Below are positions 1 through 8,092 of a stretch of 64,000 nt of DNA, one piece after another. The translations under genes and the position numbers were made by a program. Source of the stretch: Halomonas sp. A11-A (lineage in GTDB: Bacteria; Pseudomonadota; Gammaproteobacteria; Pseudomonadales; Halomonadaceae). Location of the stretch: assembly GCF_003182195.1 (NCBI RefSeq), contig NZ_QGTM01000007.1, forward strand, positions 1 to 64,000. Direction: 5' to 3'. Position 1 is the stretch's first letter. Every line of letters starts with the position of its first letter. Under the pieces are notes generated by a model. That model worked only from the letters and a program-made list of their open reading frames with translations, was not told where the DNA came from and searched no databases.

Positions 1-123
1 GGCGCCATCAATGTATTAAGGGCGGGGCACGCCCGGCTAGCCTGTGAAGTGAGTGGTGCAGTAAGGCCGCCAGCAGCAGGAACCCACCGAAGCGATTCAG
101 GGATGGCTCAATGCCGTGCCTGA
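1..123 (+). CDS. tnpB: TnpB C-terminal fragment (partial, cut by window start)
   Basis: The reading frame open from base 1 to the TGA at 121-123 encodes 40 residues beginning GAINVLRAGHARLAC. This matches the tail that follows the last RuvC aspartate in IS200/IS605-type TnpB proteins, which are RNA-guided nucleases carried by insertion sequences; the preceding DxN motif would lie just outside the window. The tail then runs into low-complexity sequence ending SDSGMAQCRA, also typical of TnpB C-termini. The call rests on recalled family signatures. Whether the full gene is intact cannot be seen here. Confidence 0.75.
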   Translation, partial: GAINVLRAGHARLACEVSGAVRPPAAGTHRSDSGMAQCRA

Positions 124-197
124 GCGCCGTAGGAATCCCCTTCCTTTTCGCCGTTGGCGGCAGCTGCCTAAGCAGCTGAGGGAGGGGAGGACGTCAA
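124..197 (+). mobile_element. Right end of IS200/IS605-type element; candidate omega-RNA 3' region
   Basis: Directly after the tnpB stop lies a GC-rich segment with the sequence GTAGGAATCCCC near 130-141, a cagctg/cagctg hairpin around 161-178, and a purine-rich arm (gggaggggagg) ending in acgtcaa at 191-197. IS605-family right ends and the omega-RNA scaffold that overlaps the tnpB 3' end look like this: a structured segment ending in a short cleavage motif. Base composition becomes AT-rich just after (198-210), which suits a junction with host DNA. The exact boundary is inferred. Confidence 0.55.
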
Positions 198-341
198 AAT
201 ATCACTATAACGAAAGACACACGGCACTGAGGGCCGAGCAGGGGGAAACATGAATCATTGTGCACGCGTGGCGGGACACTGCGGCCTGCGATCTCGAGCT
301 GCCTGAGCAGGGGCCGCCGCCATGAAGGTTGGCCTGCCTGG

Positions 342-1022
342 CTACTTTACCGCCGCCAGGGTGTCCTTGAGGAGGGTGAGCACCGGCGCCAGCTGGCTGG
401 GGTGGAGCACCAGCAGGTGCTCGCCGGGAGCGCCATCCACCGGGGCCATCACCGCGAACTCGCCCTCTTCGAGGTGAAACTCGTGCACCTCCCGCTCGCC
501 TTCCGGCAGGCGGACACGGCTTGTGCGGTAGGGGTCATCCTCGCCGTAGGCCAGGCGGTGGTACACCTTGAACAGCGTGTAGAGCCACAGACCATGGCGG
601 AAGGCCGGCCAGCGCGACGGCGTCTGGCGAGTCTCCTGATCGAGCGATAGCCCCTCCGCTTCGGCCCCCCGAATGGCCTCGGCAAGGGGGGCGGCCAGCA
701 GCTCTCCCGCCGTGCCGGGCCAGGGGGTCAGCTGCTCCAGGGCGAGCCGGTAGCGCGTTTCGATGTCGTGCAGCTCCTCCAGGGAAGCGATGGGGTAGTC
801 GCTGTGGCGCAGCTCCGCCGCGTCACAGCCGCCGTTCTCCCAGCCGTGAATCACGCGAAGGATCAGCGTTCCTTCGGTAAGCGGGCGGCCGATCAGCACC
901 TCCATGGCGACCCTCAGGTGCAGCAGGCGCTCCGTGGTGGTGTTGTCGAAGGCGCCGTAGGGATCGATGAAGATCCCGTGCAGCTGGCCTGGCGCATGTT
1001 CCTTGGCTTCGGTATAGGGCAT
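342..1022 (-). CDS. Unrecognised conserved-looking protein, 226 aa
   Basis: I do not recognise this family. The protein is soluble-looking, with no signal peptide or membrane segment. It starts MPYTEAKEHAPGQLHGIFID and is rich in acidic and aromatic residues. The ATG at 1022 has only a weak upstream purine stretch, so the start is uncertain. It is convergent with the tnpB remnant and lies downstream of tRNA-Arg on the same strand, but with 294 bp between them. Coding is supported by length and by high third-position GC like the neighbouring genes. Confidence 0.6.
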   Translation of the reverse strand: MPYTEAKEHAPGQLHGIFIDPYGAFDNTTTERLLHLRVAMEVLIGRPLTEGTLILRVIHGWENGGCDAAELRHSDYPIASLEELHDIETRYRLALEQLTPWPGTAGELLAAPLAEAIRGAEAEGLSLDQETRQTPSRWPAFRHGLWLYTLFKVYHRLAYGEDDPYRTSRVRLPEGEREVHEFHLEEGEFAVMAPVDGAPGEHLLVLHPSQLAPVLTLLKDTLAAVK

Positions 1023-1040
1023 CCGCTGGGTTCCAACGTC

Positions 1041-1063
1041 TGGTGCAGGGAGGGGAGTCGAAC
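1041..1063 (-). other. tRNA/tmRNA 3'-end-like fragment (possible attachment-site remnant)
   Basis: Read on the minus strand, these 23 bases give a T-loop-like TTCGACT, a pyrimidine-rich acceptor strand and a terminal CACCA. That resembles the 3' end of a tRNA or tmRNA gene. The bases 5' to it do not form the matching T-stem or a cloverleaf. Isolated tRNA 3' ends are typical of sites left by integrated elements. The reading is inferred from this short match alone. Confidence 0.35.
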
Positions 1064-1316
1064 GACCATCAATGCTTGATTAGCAGTTATCGGCGTCTTC
1101 AATCGCAACTTTAATCCTGCAGCCGGATATCGACGGCAAGGGGGTGTCGCGGCGATTCGCGACCAAGGCGTCAAGCCAGGGTCATGCATGGGACCACCAG
1201 AGCAGGCAGCGCAGGTGCTCGCTTGCTTAGCATGTCTATTGGCTGGGACGTATTGGGGCGGGGAAGCTCTTGACTGAGCCGGTACTGGCGCTATCAGCGC
1301 GAGCCGTTGATCAGGC

Positions 1317-1393
1317 TGGCGCCCCCTTCAGGATTCGAACCTGAGACCTTCCCCTTAGGAGGGGGACGCTCTATCCAGCTGAGCTAAGGGGGC
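1317..1393 (-). tRNA. tRNA-Arg (anticodon CCU)
   Basis: A complete 77-nt cloverleaf reads on the minus strand. The acceptor pairs GCCCCCU with AGGGGGC, the D-arm contains AGCUCAGCUGGAUAGAGC, the anticodon loop is CUCCUAA (anticodon CCU, reading AGG), and the T-loop is GUUCGAAUCC. The discriminator is G and the CCA end is encoded (1319-1317). It decodes the rare arginine codon AGG. The gene stands alone, with its own promoter upstream, and a hairpin follows its 3' end at about 1290-1302. Confidence 0.97.
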
Positions 1394-1398
1394 CGAGC

Positions 1399-1434
1399 GC
1401 TGCGCATTATAGGGAAAGTCGGCGGCGAGTGAAA
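1399..1434 (-). promoter_or_regulatory. tRNA-Arg promoter
   Basis: On the minus strand a perfect -10 box TATAAT occupies 1411-1406, with a weak -35 (TTTCAC, 1434-1429) at 17-bp spacing. The stretch between the -10 box and the tRNA is GC-rich (GCGCAGCGCTCG), the discriminator type associated with stringent, growth-rate control of stable RNA genes. Control by ppGpp is an inference from that feature. Confidence 0.7.
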
Positions 1435-1568
1435 CCGCGCCGGGGGCAATCGTGCTGTGTTACCTTGCCGCAGCGTTGGCCTCGGTCGTTCGTTGCCCGC
1501 CCCCTGCCGCGACCGCCAGGCGGCTAAGTTCGGGTAGAATGCCCGGCGACACCGCCGGAGCCCTCTGC

Positions 1569-2414
1569 ATGTCCCAGCGTCCTCACACCAGGCCACCTGG
1601 CCTCGCCGTCTCGCCGCTCTCCGCCCAGGGCGACCGCCACTTCGATGGCCTGGCCGAGAAGTTCGCCGCGAGCCTCTACGGCGGCGTGCGGGGCGAGCTA
1701 CGCCTGGCGCTGCTCGACCAGCTGCTACCGGAGATGCTGGCGCTTCACGACCAGCCGGTGCTCGACGTGGGCGGTGGCCTGGGGCAGTTGGCCGGCTGGT
1801 TCGCCGAGCGCGGCCACGCCGTGACCCTGGCCGAGCCTGCCGCCGAGATGCTGGCCCGGGCCCGGGAATCCCTGTCTGGCCAGCCGGTGACGCTCATTCA
1901 GGCGCCGCTGCAGGTGCTGCCCGAGGTGGCCCCTGGCCCCTGGTCGCTGATCGCCTGCCACGCGGTGCTGGAGTGGCTGGCCGACCCGCGCGCCGCCCTG
2001 GCGACCCTGGCGGGCCTGCTGGCACCGGGTGGGCAGCTCTCGCTGATGGTCTTCAACCGCGACGCCCTGCGCTTCTCCAACGTGGTGAAGGGCAACCTGG
2101 AGAAGGCCCTGGCCGACCGCCTGGAGGGCAAGGGCGAGCGCCTGCGCCTGACGCCGATCTCGCCGCTCACCCACGCCCAGGTCGAGGCCTGGAGCGCTGA
2201 GTGCGGGCTTGAGATCCGCGGCGTGGCCGGCATCCGCATCTTCAACGACTACCTCCGCCATCCGCCGCAGAACGACGCCGACCGTGAGGCGCTGCTGGCG
2301 CTGGAGCGTCGCTATTGCCGGGTCGATCCCCACTGGCGCCTGGGGCGCTATCTGCTCTACACCCTGGTGCGCCCCGTTTCCCCCACCCCGCCCGCTGAGG
2401 AGCCCGGGACATGA
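1569..2414 (+). CDS. cmoM: tRNA 5-carboxymethoxyuridine methyltransferase CmoM
   Basis: This 281-aa class I SAM-dependent methyltransferase has the SAM-binding motif VLDVGGGLGQLAGW near residues 60-73 and the family features ACHAVLEWLADP and VFNRDALRFSNVVKGN. CmoM methylates cmo5U34 to mcmo5U34 in wobble positions of several tRNAs, completing the pathway begun by CmoA and CmoB, which are encoded at 25.2-26.9 kb here. The ATG at 1569 gives the family-typical N-terminus (MSQRPH) and is preferred to an upstream in-frame start at 1452. It overlaps rsmC by 4 bp (ATGA), so the two genes are probably translationally coupled. Confidence 0.88.
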   Translation: MSQRPHTRPPGLAVSPLSAQGDRHFDGLAEKFAASLYGGVRGELRLALLDQLLPEMLALHDQPVLDVGGGLGQLAGWFAERGHAVTLAEPAAEMLARARESLSGQPVTLIQAPLQVLPEVAPGPWSLIACHAVLEWLADPRAALATLAGLLAPGGQLSLMVFNRDALRFSNVVKGNLEKALADRLEGKGERLRLTPISPLTHAQVEAWSAECGLEIRGVAGIRIFNDYLRHPPQNDADREALLALERRYCRVDPHWRLGRYLLYTLVRPVSPTPPAEEPGT

Positions 2415-3475
2415 ATGCCGATACCCCCAAAGCCCTGACCCCCACCTGCCAGCTGCTGGCCCGCCAGGAAGCGGACTACCGCGGCTGGTGGTGGGTGGCC
2501 CCGCCTCGGGACCCCTGGCTGGAAGGAGGACAGGGCCTGGCGATCAGCGCCGATCTTGCGGTGCGCCAGGCGTGGCAGGCCGCCGGGCGTCCTGCGTACT
2601 CTCCCTTTGATTCTCTGCCGGGCAGCGCCGAGGAAGCGCCGCAGGGGGAGGGGCAGAGGGAGGTGCAGGGCGCGGTGCTGTTCTGGCCCAAGAGCCATGC
2701 CCTGGGGGAGTGGTGGCTGCTGTGGCTCTGCGCCACTCTGCCCGAGGGTACACCGCTGCAGCTGGTGGGTGAGAATCAGGGCGGTATCAAGCGGGTGCTC
2801 AAGGTGCTGGCCGCGCTGGGGCTCGGCTGCCGCAAGCGCGACAGCGCCCGACGCTGCTCGCTGTTCGAGACTCGCCTCGGCCGGGTGGTGATCGACCCGG
2901 ATGCCGCCTGGAGCGCCTTCGAGGTCGAGCCGGACGCCGAGCGCCTGCTCCTGGCCAGCCACCCCGGGGTCTTCGGCCACGGCAAGCTGGACGACGGTAC
3001 CCGCCTGCTGCTGGCGACGCTGCCTGCCGTGCTGCCGGTGGGCGATGGGCCGGGCGATGTTTTGGACATGGGCTGCGGCGACGGCATCCTGGCAGCCTGG
3101 CTGGCCCGCCGCGGGGCGGCGGTCACGGCGGTGGACGTCAACGCCTTCGCGGTGGAGGCGACCCGGCGCAGCCTGGCAACCAATGGTCTGGTTGGCGAGA
3201 CGCTGGAAAGCGATGTCTACTCGGCGCTGGGGGGGCGCACCTTCGATGCCATCGTCAGCAACCCGCCCTTCCACCAGGAGCGCGCCATCGACTACGGCCC
3301 TGCGGCGAGGCTGATCGAGGAGGCGCCGGCGCACCTGAAACCGGGCGGCCAGCTGCTTCTCGTGGCCAACGCCTTCCTGCCCTACCCGGACCTGCTCGAA
3401 CGCGCCTTCGGCGGCTTCGAGCTCCTCGCCGACGACCGCCGCTTCCGGGTCTACCGGGCGATCCTGTCGACCTGA
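2411..3475 (+). CDS. rsmC: 16S rRNA (guanine-1207-N2) methyltransferase RsmC
   Basis: The 354-aa protein has the two-domain RsmC/RlmG layout: a degenerate N-terminal methyltransferase-like half and a catalytic C-terminal half. The latter carries DMGCGDGILAAWLARRGA (SAM site, about residues 218-235) and the N2-guanine methyltransferase motif IVSNPPFH (about 281-288). RsmC methylates G1207 of 16S rRNA in the assembled small subunit. It starts within the cmoM stop codon, pairing two RNA-modification genes in one transcript, and ends 24 bp from the convergent greB. Confidence 0.88.
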   Translation: MNADTPKALTPTCQLLARQEADYRGWWWVAPPRDPWLEGGQGLAISADLAVRQAWQAAGRPAYSPFDSLPGSAEEAPQGEGQREVQGAVLFWPKSHALGEWWLLWLCATLPEGTPLQLVGENQGGIKRVLKVLAALGLGCRKRDSARRCSLFETRLGRVVIDPDAAWSAFEVEPDAERLLLASHPGVFGHGKLDDGTRLLLATLPAVLPVGDGPGDVLDMGCGDGILAAWLARRGAAVTAVDVNAFAVEATRRSLATNGLVGETLESDVYSALGGRTFDAIVSNPPFHQERAIDYGPAARLIEEAPAHLKPGGQLLLVANAFLPYPDLLERAFGGFELLADDRRFRVYRAILST

Positions 3476-3499
3476 GCCAGGCGCTGATCAGGCGCGCGC

Positions 3500-4039
3500 T
3501 CACTTCTCCGGATCGCGATAGGCGATCTCGGTGATCACGTAGGTGGTCTCCCCGCCGGGGGCGGCCACTGTCACCTCCTCGTCTAGGGGCTTGCCGAGCA
3601 GGGCCTTGGCCAAGGGCGAGTCGACGCTGATCCAGCGCTTGGCCGGGTCGATCTCGTCGTGGCCGACGATGCGGATCGCCATCTCCTCGCCTTCCTCGTC
3701 CTCCAGGGTCACGAAGGCGCCGAAATAGACCTTGCCGGTATCCGCCGGCAGGCGATCCACCACCTGCAGCTCGTCGAGCCGCTTGGTCAGGTAGCGGATC
3801 CGGGCGATCACCCGGTTGAGCTCCTTCTTGTTGTAGGTGTAGTCGGCGTTCTCCGAGCGGTCGCCAAGGGCAGCGGCCTCGCCCACCTTGGCGGAGAGCG
3901 CCGGGCGCTTGACCCGGGAGAGGTGGTCGAGGATGCCGCGCAGCCGCTCGGCGCCCTCGGCGGTGATCAGGTGGCTCTTGGGTTCCTGGCGCGGGTCCTT
4001 GGCGGGGTCGCGCCAGCGGGTCATGTTGCGGCCTTTCAT
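3500..4039 (-). CDS. greB: Transcription elongation factor GreB
   Basis: This 179-aa GreA/GreB-family protein rescues backtracked RNA polymerase by stimulating transcript cleavage. The N-terminal coiled coil carries the conserved LGDRSENADYTYNKKELNRV segment, whose acidic tip residues (D, E) reach the polymerase active site. The YNKK pattern separates GreB from GreA. The C-terminal FKBP-like domain ends VITEIAYRDPEK. The start at 4039 follows a good ribosome site (GAGGAAG); an internal ATG at 4024 is an alternative. It is monocistronic, convergent with rsmC and divergent from the TPR gene. Confidence 0.92.
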   Translation of the reverse strand: MKGRNMTRWRDPAKDPRQEPKSHLITAEGAERLRGILDHLSRVKRPALSAKVGEAAALGDRSENADYTYNKKELNRVIARIRYLTKRLDELQVVDRLPADTGKVYFGAFVTLEDEEGEEMAIRIVGHDEIDPAKRWISVDSPLAKALLGKPLDEEVTVAAPGGETTYVITEIAYRDPEK

Positions 4040-4212
4040 GCTCTTCCTCGCACGCTTGCGTCTGGCGCGACCATACGCCATGCGCCCGGGGTGGCCAAGG
4101 GGGGGAGGGCAAGGGGGGAAACGGAGCCACGCCGGCTGGCGAATCATTCAAACGTTCGTTACATTGCCGGGGCGACCCCAACAACCACAACACCCCGCAA
4201 AGGAGTTTCGCC

Positions 4213-4860
4213 ATGTTTCGACGTCGCCTGCTGAATACCGCCATGGGCCTGAGTCTGAGCCTGGGCCTCGCCGCCCTGCCGCTGGCCGCAGCCCACGCCT
4301 GGGAGGCCCGGGTGGAGGGCATGAAGAGCCACTGGGAGCGGCTGATCACCGAACAGGCCCAGGGCCAGCGCGGCAGCGGCCTGAGGTCGCTGGCCGGCCA
4401 GGCCGAGCGCCTGGTGGCCGACCACCCGGACGAGGCCATGCCGCTGGTGTGGCAGGGCATCATCGAGGCCTCCTGGGCACGTGAGCGCAGCGGCCTGGGA
4501 GCGCTCTCCAGCGCGCGTAGCGCCCGGGATGCCCTGGAGCGCGCCGTCGAGCTCGACCCCGACGGTGCCGCGGGCTCGGCCTACGTCACCCTGGGGGCGC
4601 TCTACGACCGCGCCCCGGGCCGCCCGGTGGGCTTCGGCAACAGCGAGACCGCCGAGCGGATGTTCCAGCGCGCGCTCTCCATTCGCCCCGACGGCATCGA
4701 CGTCAACTTCTACTACGCCGCCTTCCTGGAGGACGAGGGGCGCACCGAGGAGGCCCGGGAGCATGCCCGCCGCGCCCTGGCAGGCGAAGCCCGCCCCGAT
4801 CGCGCTGCCTCCGACGAGGCGCTGCGCGAGGAGGCCCGGGCGCTGCTGGAGCGGCTCTGA
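4213..4860 (+). CDS. Periplasmic TPR-repeat protein
   Basis: The 215-aa product opens with a classical signal peptide (MFRRRLLNTAMGLSLSLGLA, cleavage probably after AAAHA near residue 29). It continues with TPR-like helical repeats: LERAVELDPDG around 113-123, MFQRALSIRPDGIDVNFYYA around 152-171 and AREHARRALAG around 182-192. TPR domains bind proteins, so a scaffold or envelope-assembly role is likely, but the partner is unknown. The start follows a strong AAAGGAG site (4198-4204). The gene stands alone between divergent greB and nudF. Confidence 0.75.
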   Translation: MFRRRLLNTAMGLSLSLGLAALPLAAAHAWEARVEGMKSHWERLITEQAQGQRGSGLRSLAGQAERLVADHPDEAMPLVWQGIIEASWARERSGLGALSSARSARDALERAVELDPDGAAGSAYVTLGALYDRAPGRPVGFGNSETAERMFQRALSIRPDGIDVNFYYAAFLEDEGRTEEAREHARRALAGEARPDRAASDEALREEARALLERL

Positions 4861-4940
4861 GTCGTCGCGAGGGGCGGGGGCGGCTTGGCATCGGTGCCCC
4901 CGGTCACGATAATGGCCACTTTGTGCATGCGGAGAGCGCC

Positions 4941-5582
4941 ATGAGTGACGTCCAACGGGCCCCGGACCTGGCCGCGGCGGCGCCCTTCACCCGCGCCGAC
5001 GTGGAGCTGCTGGAGCGCCGCTGCCTGCATCAGGGCTTCTTTCGCCTGGAGGCACTGCAGCTGCGCCATCGGCTCTTCGAGGGGGGCTGGAGCGGGACCA
5101 TGACCCGCGAGGTGCATCGCCGCCACGACGCCGTGGGTGTGCTGCTCTACGACGTGGAGCGCGACGCCGTGGTGCTGGTGGAGCAGTTCCGCGCCGGCGC
5201 CCTGGAGGATCCCGTCTCGCCCTGGAAGCTCGAGGTGGTGGCGGGTCTGGTGGAGGAGGGCGAGTCGCCCGCCGAGGTGGCCCGGCGCGAGGCCGTGGAG
5301 GAGGCGGGCGCCCGGGTGGGCGAGCTGATTCCATTGCATACCTACTACCCGAGCCCCGGCGCCTGCGACGAGCGGGTCACCCTCTTCTGCGGCCTGGTCG
5401 ACAGCGAGGGGCTGGGCGGCGTGCATGGCCTCGACGAGGAGCACGAGGATATCCGCGTGCATGTGCTACCGTTTGCCAGGGCCTGGGAACTCCTGCAGGC
5501 CGGGCGACTCGACAATGCCATGTGCCTGATCGCCCTGCAGTGGCTGGCCGTCGAGCGGGCCTCACTGCGAGCGAGACGATAG
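4941..5582 (+). CDS. nudF: ADP-ribose pyrophosphatase (Nudix hydrolase NudF)
   Basis: This 213-aa Nudix hydrolase carries the full Nudix box, GLVEEGESPAEVARREAVEEAG, near residues 104-125. The spacing Gx5Ex7RExxEExG is intact. NudF cleaves ADP-ribose to AMP and ribose-5-phosphate. YYPSPGACDERV after the box is typical of the ADP-ribose subgroup. ATG 4941 follows GGAGA and is preferred to an in-frame GTG at 4923. The order nudF-yqiB-cpdA is the conserved gammaproteobacterial arrangement, with 14 bp to the next gene. Confidence 0.92.
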   Translation: MSDVQRAPDLAAAAPFTRADVELLERRCLHQGFFRLEALQLRHRLFEGGWSGTMTREVHRRHDAVGVLLYDVERDAVVLVEQFRAGALEDPVSPWKLEVVAGLVEEGESPAEVARREAVEEAGARVGELIPLHTYYPSPGACDERVTLFCGLVDSEGLGGVHGLDEEHEDIRVHVLPFARAWELLQAGRLDNAMCLIALQWLAVERASLRARR

Positions 5583-5596
5583 ACTAGGGAGCGAGT

Positions 5597-6058
5597 GTGC
5601 GGAGAGATGCTGTGCGGCGAAGTGCCTATGTGACCGATCTCAGGAGCCTGCAGGGGGAGTGCAGCATCAACTTCCTGCGCCTGGTGCGCCTGCTGGGGGA
5701 TCTCGAGGTCGGCGAGACCCGCGAGATCGAGCTGGCCAGCGACGGCCGCTGGCTGGGCGTGCTCAGCCTCACGCTGCTGGAGCGTGCCCCCTACACCAGC
5801 ATCGTGAGGGTCACCCAGCGCGGCGTGCTCGATTCGCTGATCGAGGCCCCGCGCATGCGCGTTCACCTCTACCACGACGTGCGCATGGCGGAGGTCACCG
5901 ACTTCCAGCGCCAGCGCCACTTCGATGGCCGCTACCGCTACCCCAACTCGCGCATGCATCAGCCCGACGAGAAGCTGCAGCTCAACCGCTTTCTCGGCGA
6001 GTGGCTGGAGCATGGGCTGGCCCATGGCCACTCGCGCGACCTGCCCGAATTCTCCTGA
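5597..6058 (+). CDS. yqiB: DUF1249 family protein YqiB
   Basis: This 153-aa protein matches the DUF1249/YqiB family in its conserved stretches CSINFLRLVRLL, PRMRVHLYHDVRMAEV and RYRYPNSRMHQPDEKLQLNRFL. Its biochemical function is unknown. It is almost always found between nudF and cpdA, as here. The start is the GTG at 5597, supported by AGGGAG five bases upstream; no ATG is suitably placed. Spacing to nudF (14 bp) and cpdA (53 bp) suggests one transcript. Confidence 0.88.
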   Translation: MRRDAVRRSAYVTDLRSLQGECSINFLRLVRLLGDLEVGETREIELASDGRWLGVLSLTLLERAPYTSIVRVTQRGVLDSLIEAPRMRVHLYHDVRMAEVTDFQRQRHFDGRYRYPNSRMHQPDEKLQLNRFLGEWLEHGLAHGHSRDLPEFS

Positions 6059-6111
6059 CGCCACTTCCCTGAACCCGCTGCGCTCACCGGCGCCCAACGA
6101 GAGCCCCTTCG

Positions 6112-6849
6112 ATGATGCGACTGGTCCAGATCAGCGACTGCCACCTGCACGCCGACCCCGCCGCCCGCGCCCGGGCGGGCTTCCCGCTGCGCCAGCTGGA
6201 GGCCGTGGTGGCTGCGGTCAACCGCGAGCGCCCCGATGTGGTGCTGGTGACCGGCGATATCAGCAACGATGAGACCGCCGCCTCCTACCAGCTGGCCGCG
6301 CGTATCCTGGGCCGGCTCGCCGCCCCCTGGTTCTGGCTGGCCGGCAACCATGATGACCCGGCGCTGATGGCCGAGACCCGCGAGCTGCTCGACGAGCTCG
6401 ATATCGGTGCCTGGCGCATCCTGATGCTGGACACCCGGGTCAGCGGCCAGGCTCATGGTGAGCTGGGCCCGGAGCGCCTGGCCGAGCTGGCCGCGCGACT
6501 GGAGGAGGACGACCGGCCGACCCTGCTGGCCATGCACCATCCGCCGCTGCCGGTGGGGTCGGCATGGATCGATGCCCTGGGCCTCAAGGATCGCGAGGCC
6601 TTCTGGCAGACCCTCTCCGCCTACCGCCAGGTGCGCGCCATCCTCTGTGGCCATATCCATCAGGCCTTCGCCAGCCACCAGCGCCTGGAAGATGGCGAGG
6701 TGGCGGTCTTCGGCTGCCCCTCCACCACCGACCAGTTTCTGGCCGGTGCCGAGACCTTCGCCATCGACGAGGCCTCGCGCCCCGGCTATCGGGTGGTGGA
6801 CCTGGGCGAGGAGGAGTTCGTGACCTGGGTAGAACGGGTCGATCTTTGA
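6112..6849 (+). CDS. cpdA: 3',5'-cyclic-AMP phosphodiesterase CpdA
   Basis: A 245-aa calcineurin-like phosphoesterase with all metal-binding motifs in order: ISDCHLHAD (residues 7-15), VTGDISND (about 46-53), AGNHDD (about 78-83), MHHPPLP (about 141-147) and CGHIHQ (about 180-185). CpdA hydrolyses cAMP and lowers CRP-dependent signalling. In Escherichia coli the next genes are yqiA-parE; here they lie 22 kb further on, after the cys genes and an accessory block. The downstream boundary is an abrupt change to AT-rich sequence. Confidence 0.93.
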   Translation: MMRLVQISDCHLHADPAARARAGFPLRQLEAVVAAVNRERPDVVLVTGDISNDETAASYQLAARILGRLAAPWFWLAGNHDDPALMAETRELLDELDIGAWRILMLDTRVSGQAHGELGPERLAELAARLEEDDRPTLLAMHHPPLPVGSAWIDALGLKDREAFWQTLSAYRQVRAILCGHIHQAFASHQRLEDGEVAVFGCPSTTDQFLAGAETFAIDEASRPGYRVVDLGEEEFVTWVERVDL

Positions 6850-6956
6850 TTATTGGCTATAAAAAGATCGCTATTAATTCTTTTGAGTAATAACGGTCCG
6901 GCGTTACCCTCGAGGGCATGATTTCCATGCCCACCGTCATGCGAGGTAGCCGGGCC
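6850..6956 (+). promoter_or_regulatory. AT-rich control region of cysD
   Basis: Bases 6846-6896 are strikingly AT-rich compared with the flanking genes (for example ggctataaaaagatcgct and taattcttttgagtaataac) and contain an imperfect ttatt/aataa dyad. Sulfate-assimilation promoters of this type need the LysR-family activator CysB, which binds long AT-rich sites. I cannot assign a single -35/-10 pair, so promoter and CysB control are inferred from position and composition. Confidence 0.5.
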
Positions 6957-7928
6957 ATGACCACTCTTCACGCCGCGACCCAAGCGTCGCCTGCCCAGGC
7001 GAGCAGCGCCCCCCCGGCGCTGTCGCCCCAGCGGCTGACCCACCTGCAGCAGCTTGAGGCCGAGTCGATCCACATCCTGCGCGAGGTGGCGGCCGAATTC
7101 CGCAACCCGGTGATGCTCTACTCCATCGGCAAGGACTCCTCGGTGATGCTGCACCTGGCGCGCAAGGCCTTCTATCCCGGCCCGCCGCCCTTCCCGCTGC
7201 TTCACGTGGACACCACCTGGAAGTTCCGCGAGATGATCGCCTTCCGCGACCGCATGGCCGCCGAGGCGGGCATGGAGCTGCTGGTGCACACCAACGAGGA
7301 GGGGCGTGCCGCCGGCATCAACCCCTTCGACCACGGCTCCAGCGGCTACACCGACGTGATGAAGACCCAGGCCCTCAAGCAGGCCCTGGACAAGTACGGC
7401 TTCGATGCCGCCTTCGGCGGGGCGCGCCGGGATGAGGAGGCGAGCCGCGCCAAGGAGCGCGTTTTCTCCTTCCGCGACCGCTTCCACCGCTGGGACCCCA
7501 AGAACCAGCGCCCGGAGCTCTGGAACCTCTACAACGCCCGGGTCAACAAGGGCGAGTCGATCCGCGCCTTCCCGCTCTCCAACTGGACCGAACTGGATAT
7601 CTGGCAGTACATCTACCTGGAATCCATTCCCATTGTGCCCCTCTACTTCAGCGCCCCGCGCCCGGTGGTGGAGCGAGACGGCATGCTCATCATGGTCGAC
7701 GACGAGCGCCTGCCGCTGGCCGAGGGCGAGGTGCCCGAGGAGCGTTCGGTGCGCTTCCGCACCCTGGGCTGCTACCCGCTGACCGGCGCGGTGGAGTCCT
7801 CCGCCGCCACCCTGCCCGAGATCATCCAGGAGATGCTGCTGACCCGCACCAGTGAGCGCAGCGGCCGGGCCATCGACCATGACCAGGCCGGCTCCATGGA
7901 GAAGAAAAAGCGCGAGGGCTACTTCTAG
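6957..7928 (+). CDS. cysD: Sulfate adenylyltransferase subunit 2 CysD
   Basis: The 323-aa protein is the PP-loop subunit of ATP sulfurylase, making adenosine phosphosulfate from sulfate and ATP in assimilation. The PP-loop [10 protein letters not shown] lies near residues 56-65; [15 protein letters not shown] and the C-terminal signature [11 protein letters not shown] are diagnostic. The start at 6957 (MTTLHA) is chosen as nearest the family N-terminus; in-frame upstream starts at 6918 and 6939 exist. It works with CysN, encoded downstream after an unusually long spacer. Confidence 0.95.
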   Translation: MTTLHAATQASPAQASSAPPALSPQRLTHLQQLEAESIHILREVAAEFRNPVMLYSIGKDSSVMLHLARKAFYPGPPPFPLLHVDTTWKFREMIAFRDRMAAEAGMELLVHTNEEGRAAGINPFDHGSSGYTDVMKTQALKQALDKYGFDAAFGGARRDEEASRAKERVFSFRDRFHRWDPKNQRPELWNLYNARVNKGESIRAFPLSNWTELDIWQYIYLESIPIVPLYFSAPRPVVERDGMLIMVDDERLPLAEGEVPEERSVRFRTLGCYPLTGAVESSAATLPEIIQEMLLTRTSERSGRAIDHDQAGSMEKKKREGYF

Positions 7929-8092
7929 CCGCTGGCGAAACCTCGCTGCGCTCGGCCATACGGCGTTGAACAACGGCTCAAGATGCTCATTTACTACCGT
8001 AAACTCCGCTCTTTCGCCGCTGTTCGCCTTGTCTGGCCATCGCTCGCTGACGTTTCTCTCAGCGCCTGTTTACCGTTTTCCGGGGTATCGAC
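7929..8092 (+). other. 164-bp noncoding spacer between cysD and cysN with imperfect hairpin
   Basis: cysD and cysN usually abut or overlap, but here 164 bp separate them. The spacer holds a tttac-tacc-gtaaa mini-hairpin around 7991-8004, flanked by loosely complementary arms starting ggcgttgaac and ending gctgttcgcc. The sequence style resembles dispersed intergenic elements I recall from gammaproteobacteria. No second copy is seen in this window. Whether it reduces cysN expression or is an inert insertion cannot be judged. Confidence 0.45.

Noticed and set aside
258..650. A plus-strand open frame of 130 codons at the left end
   Set aside because: It is antisense to the 342-1022 gene, whose codon pattern is the better coding signal.
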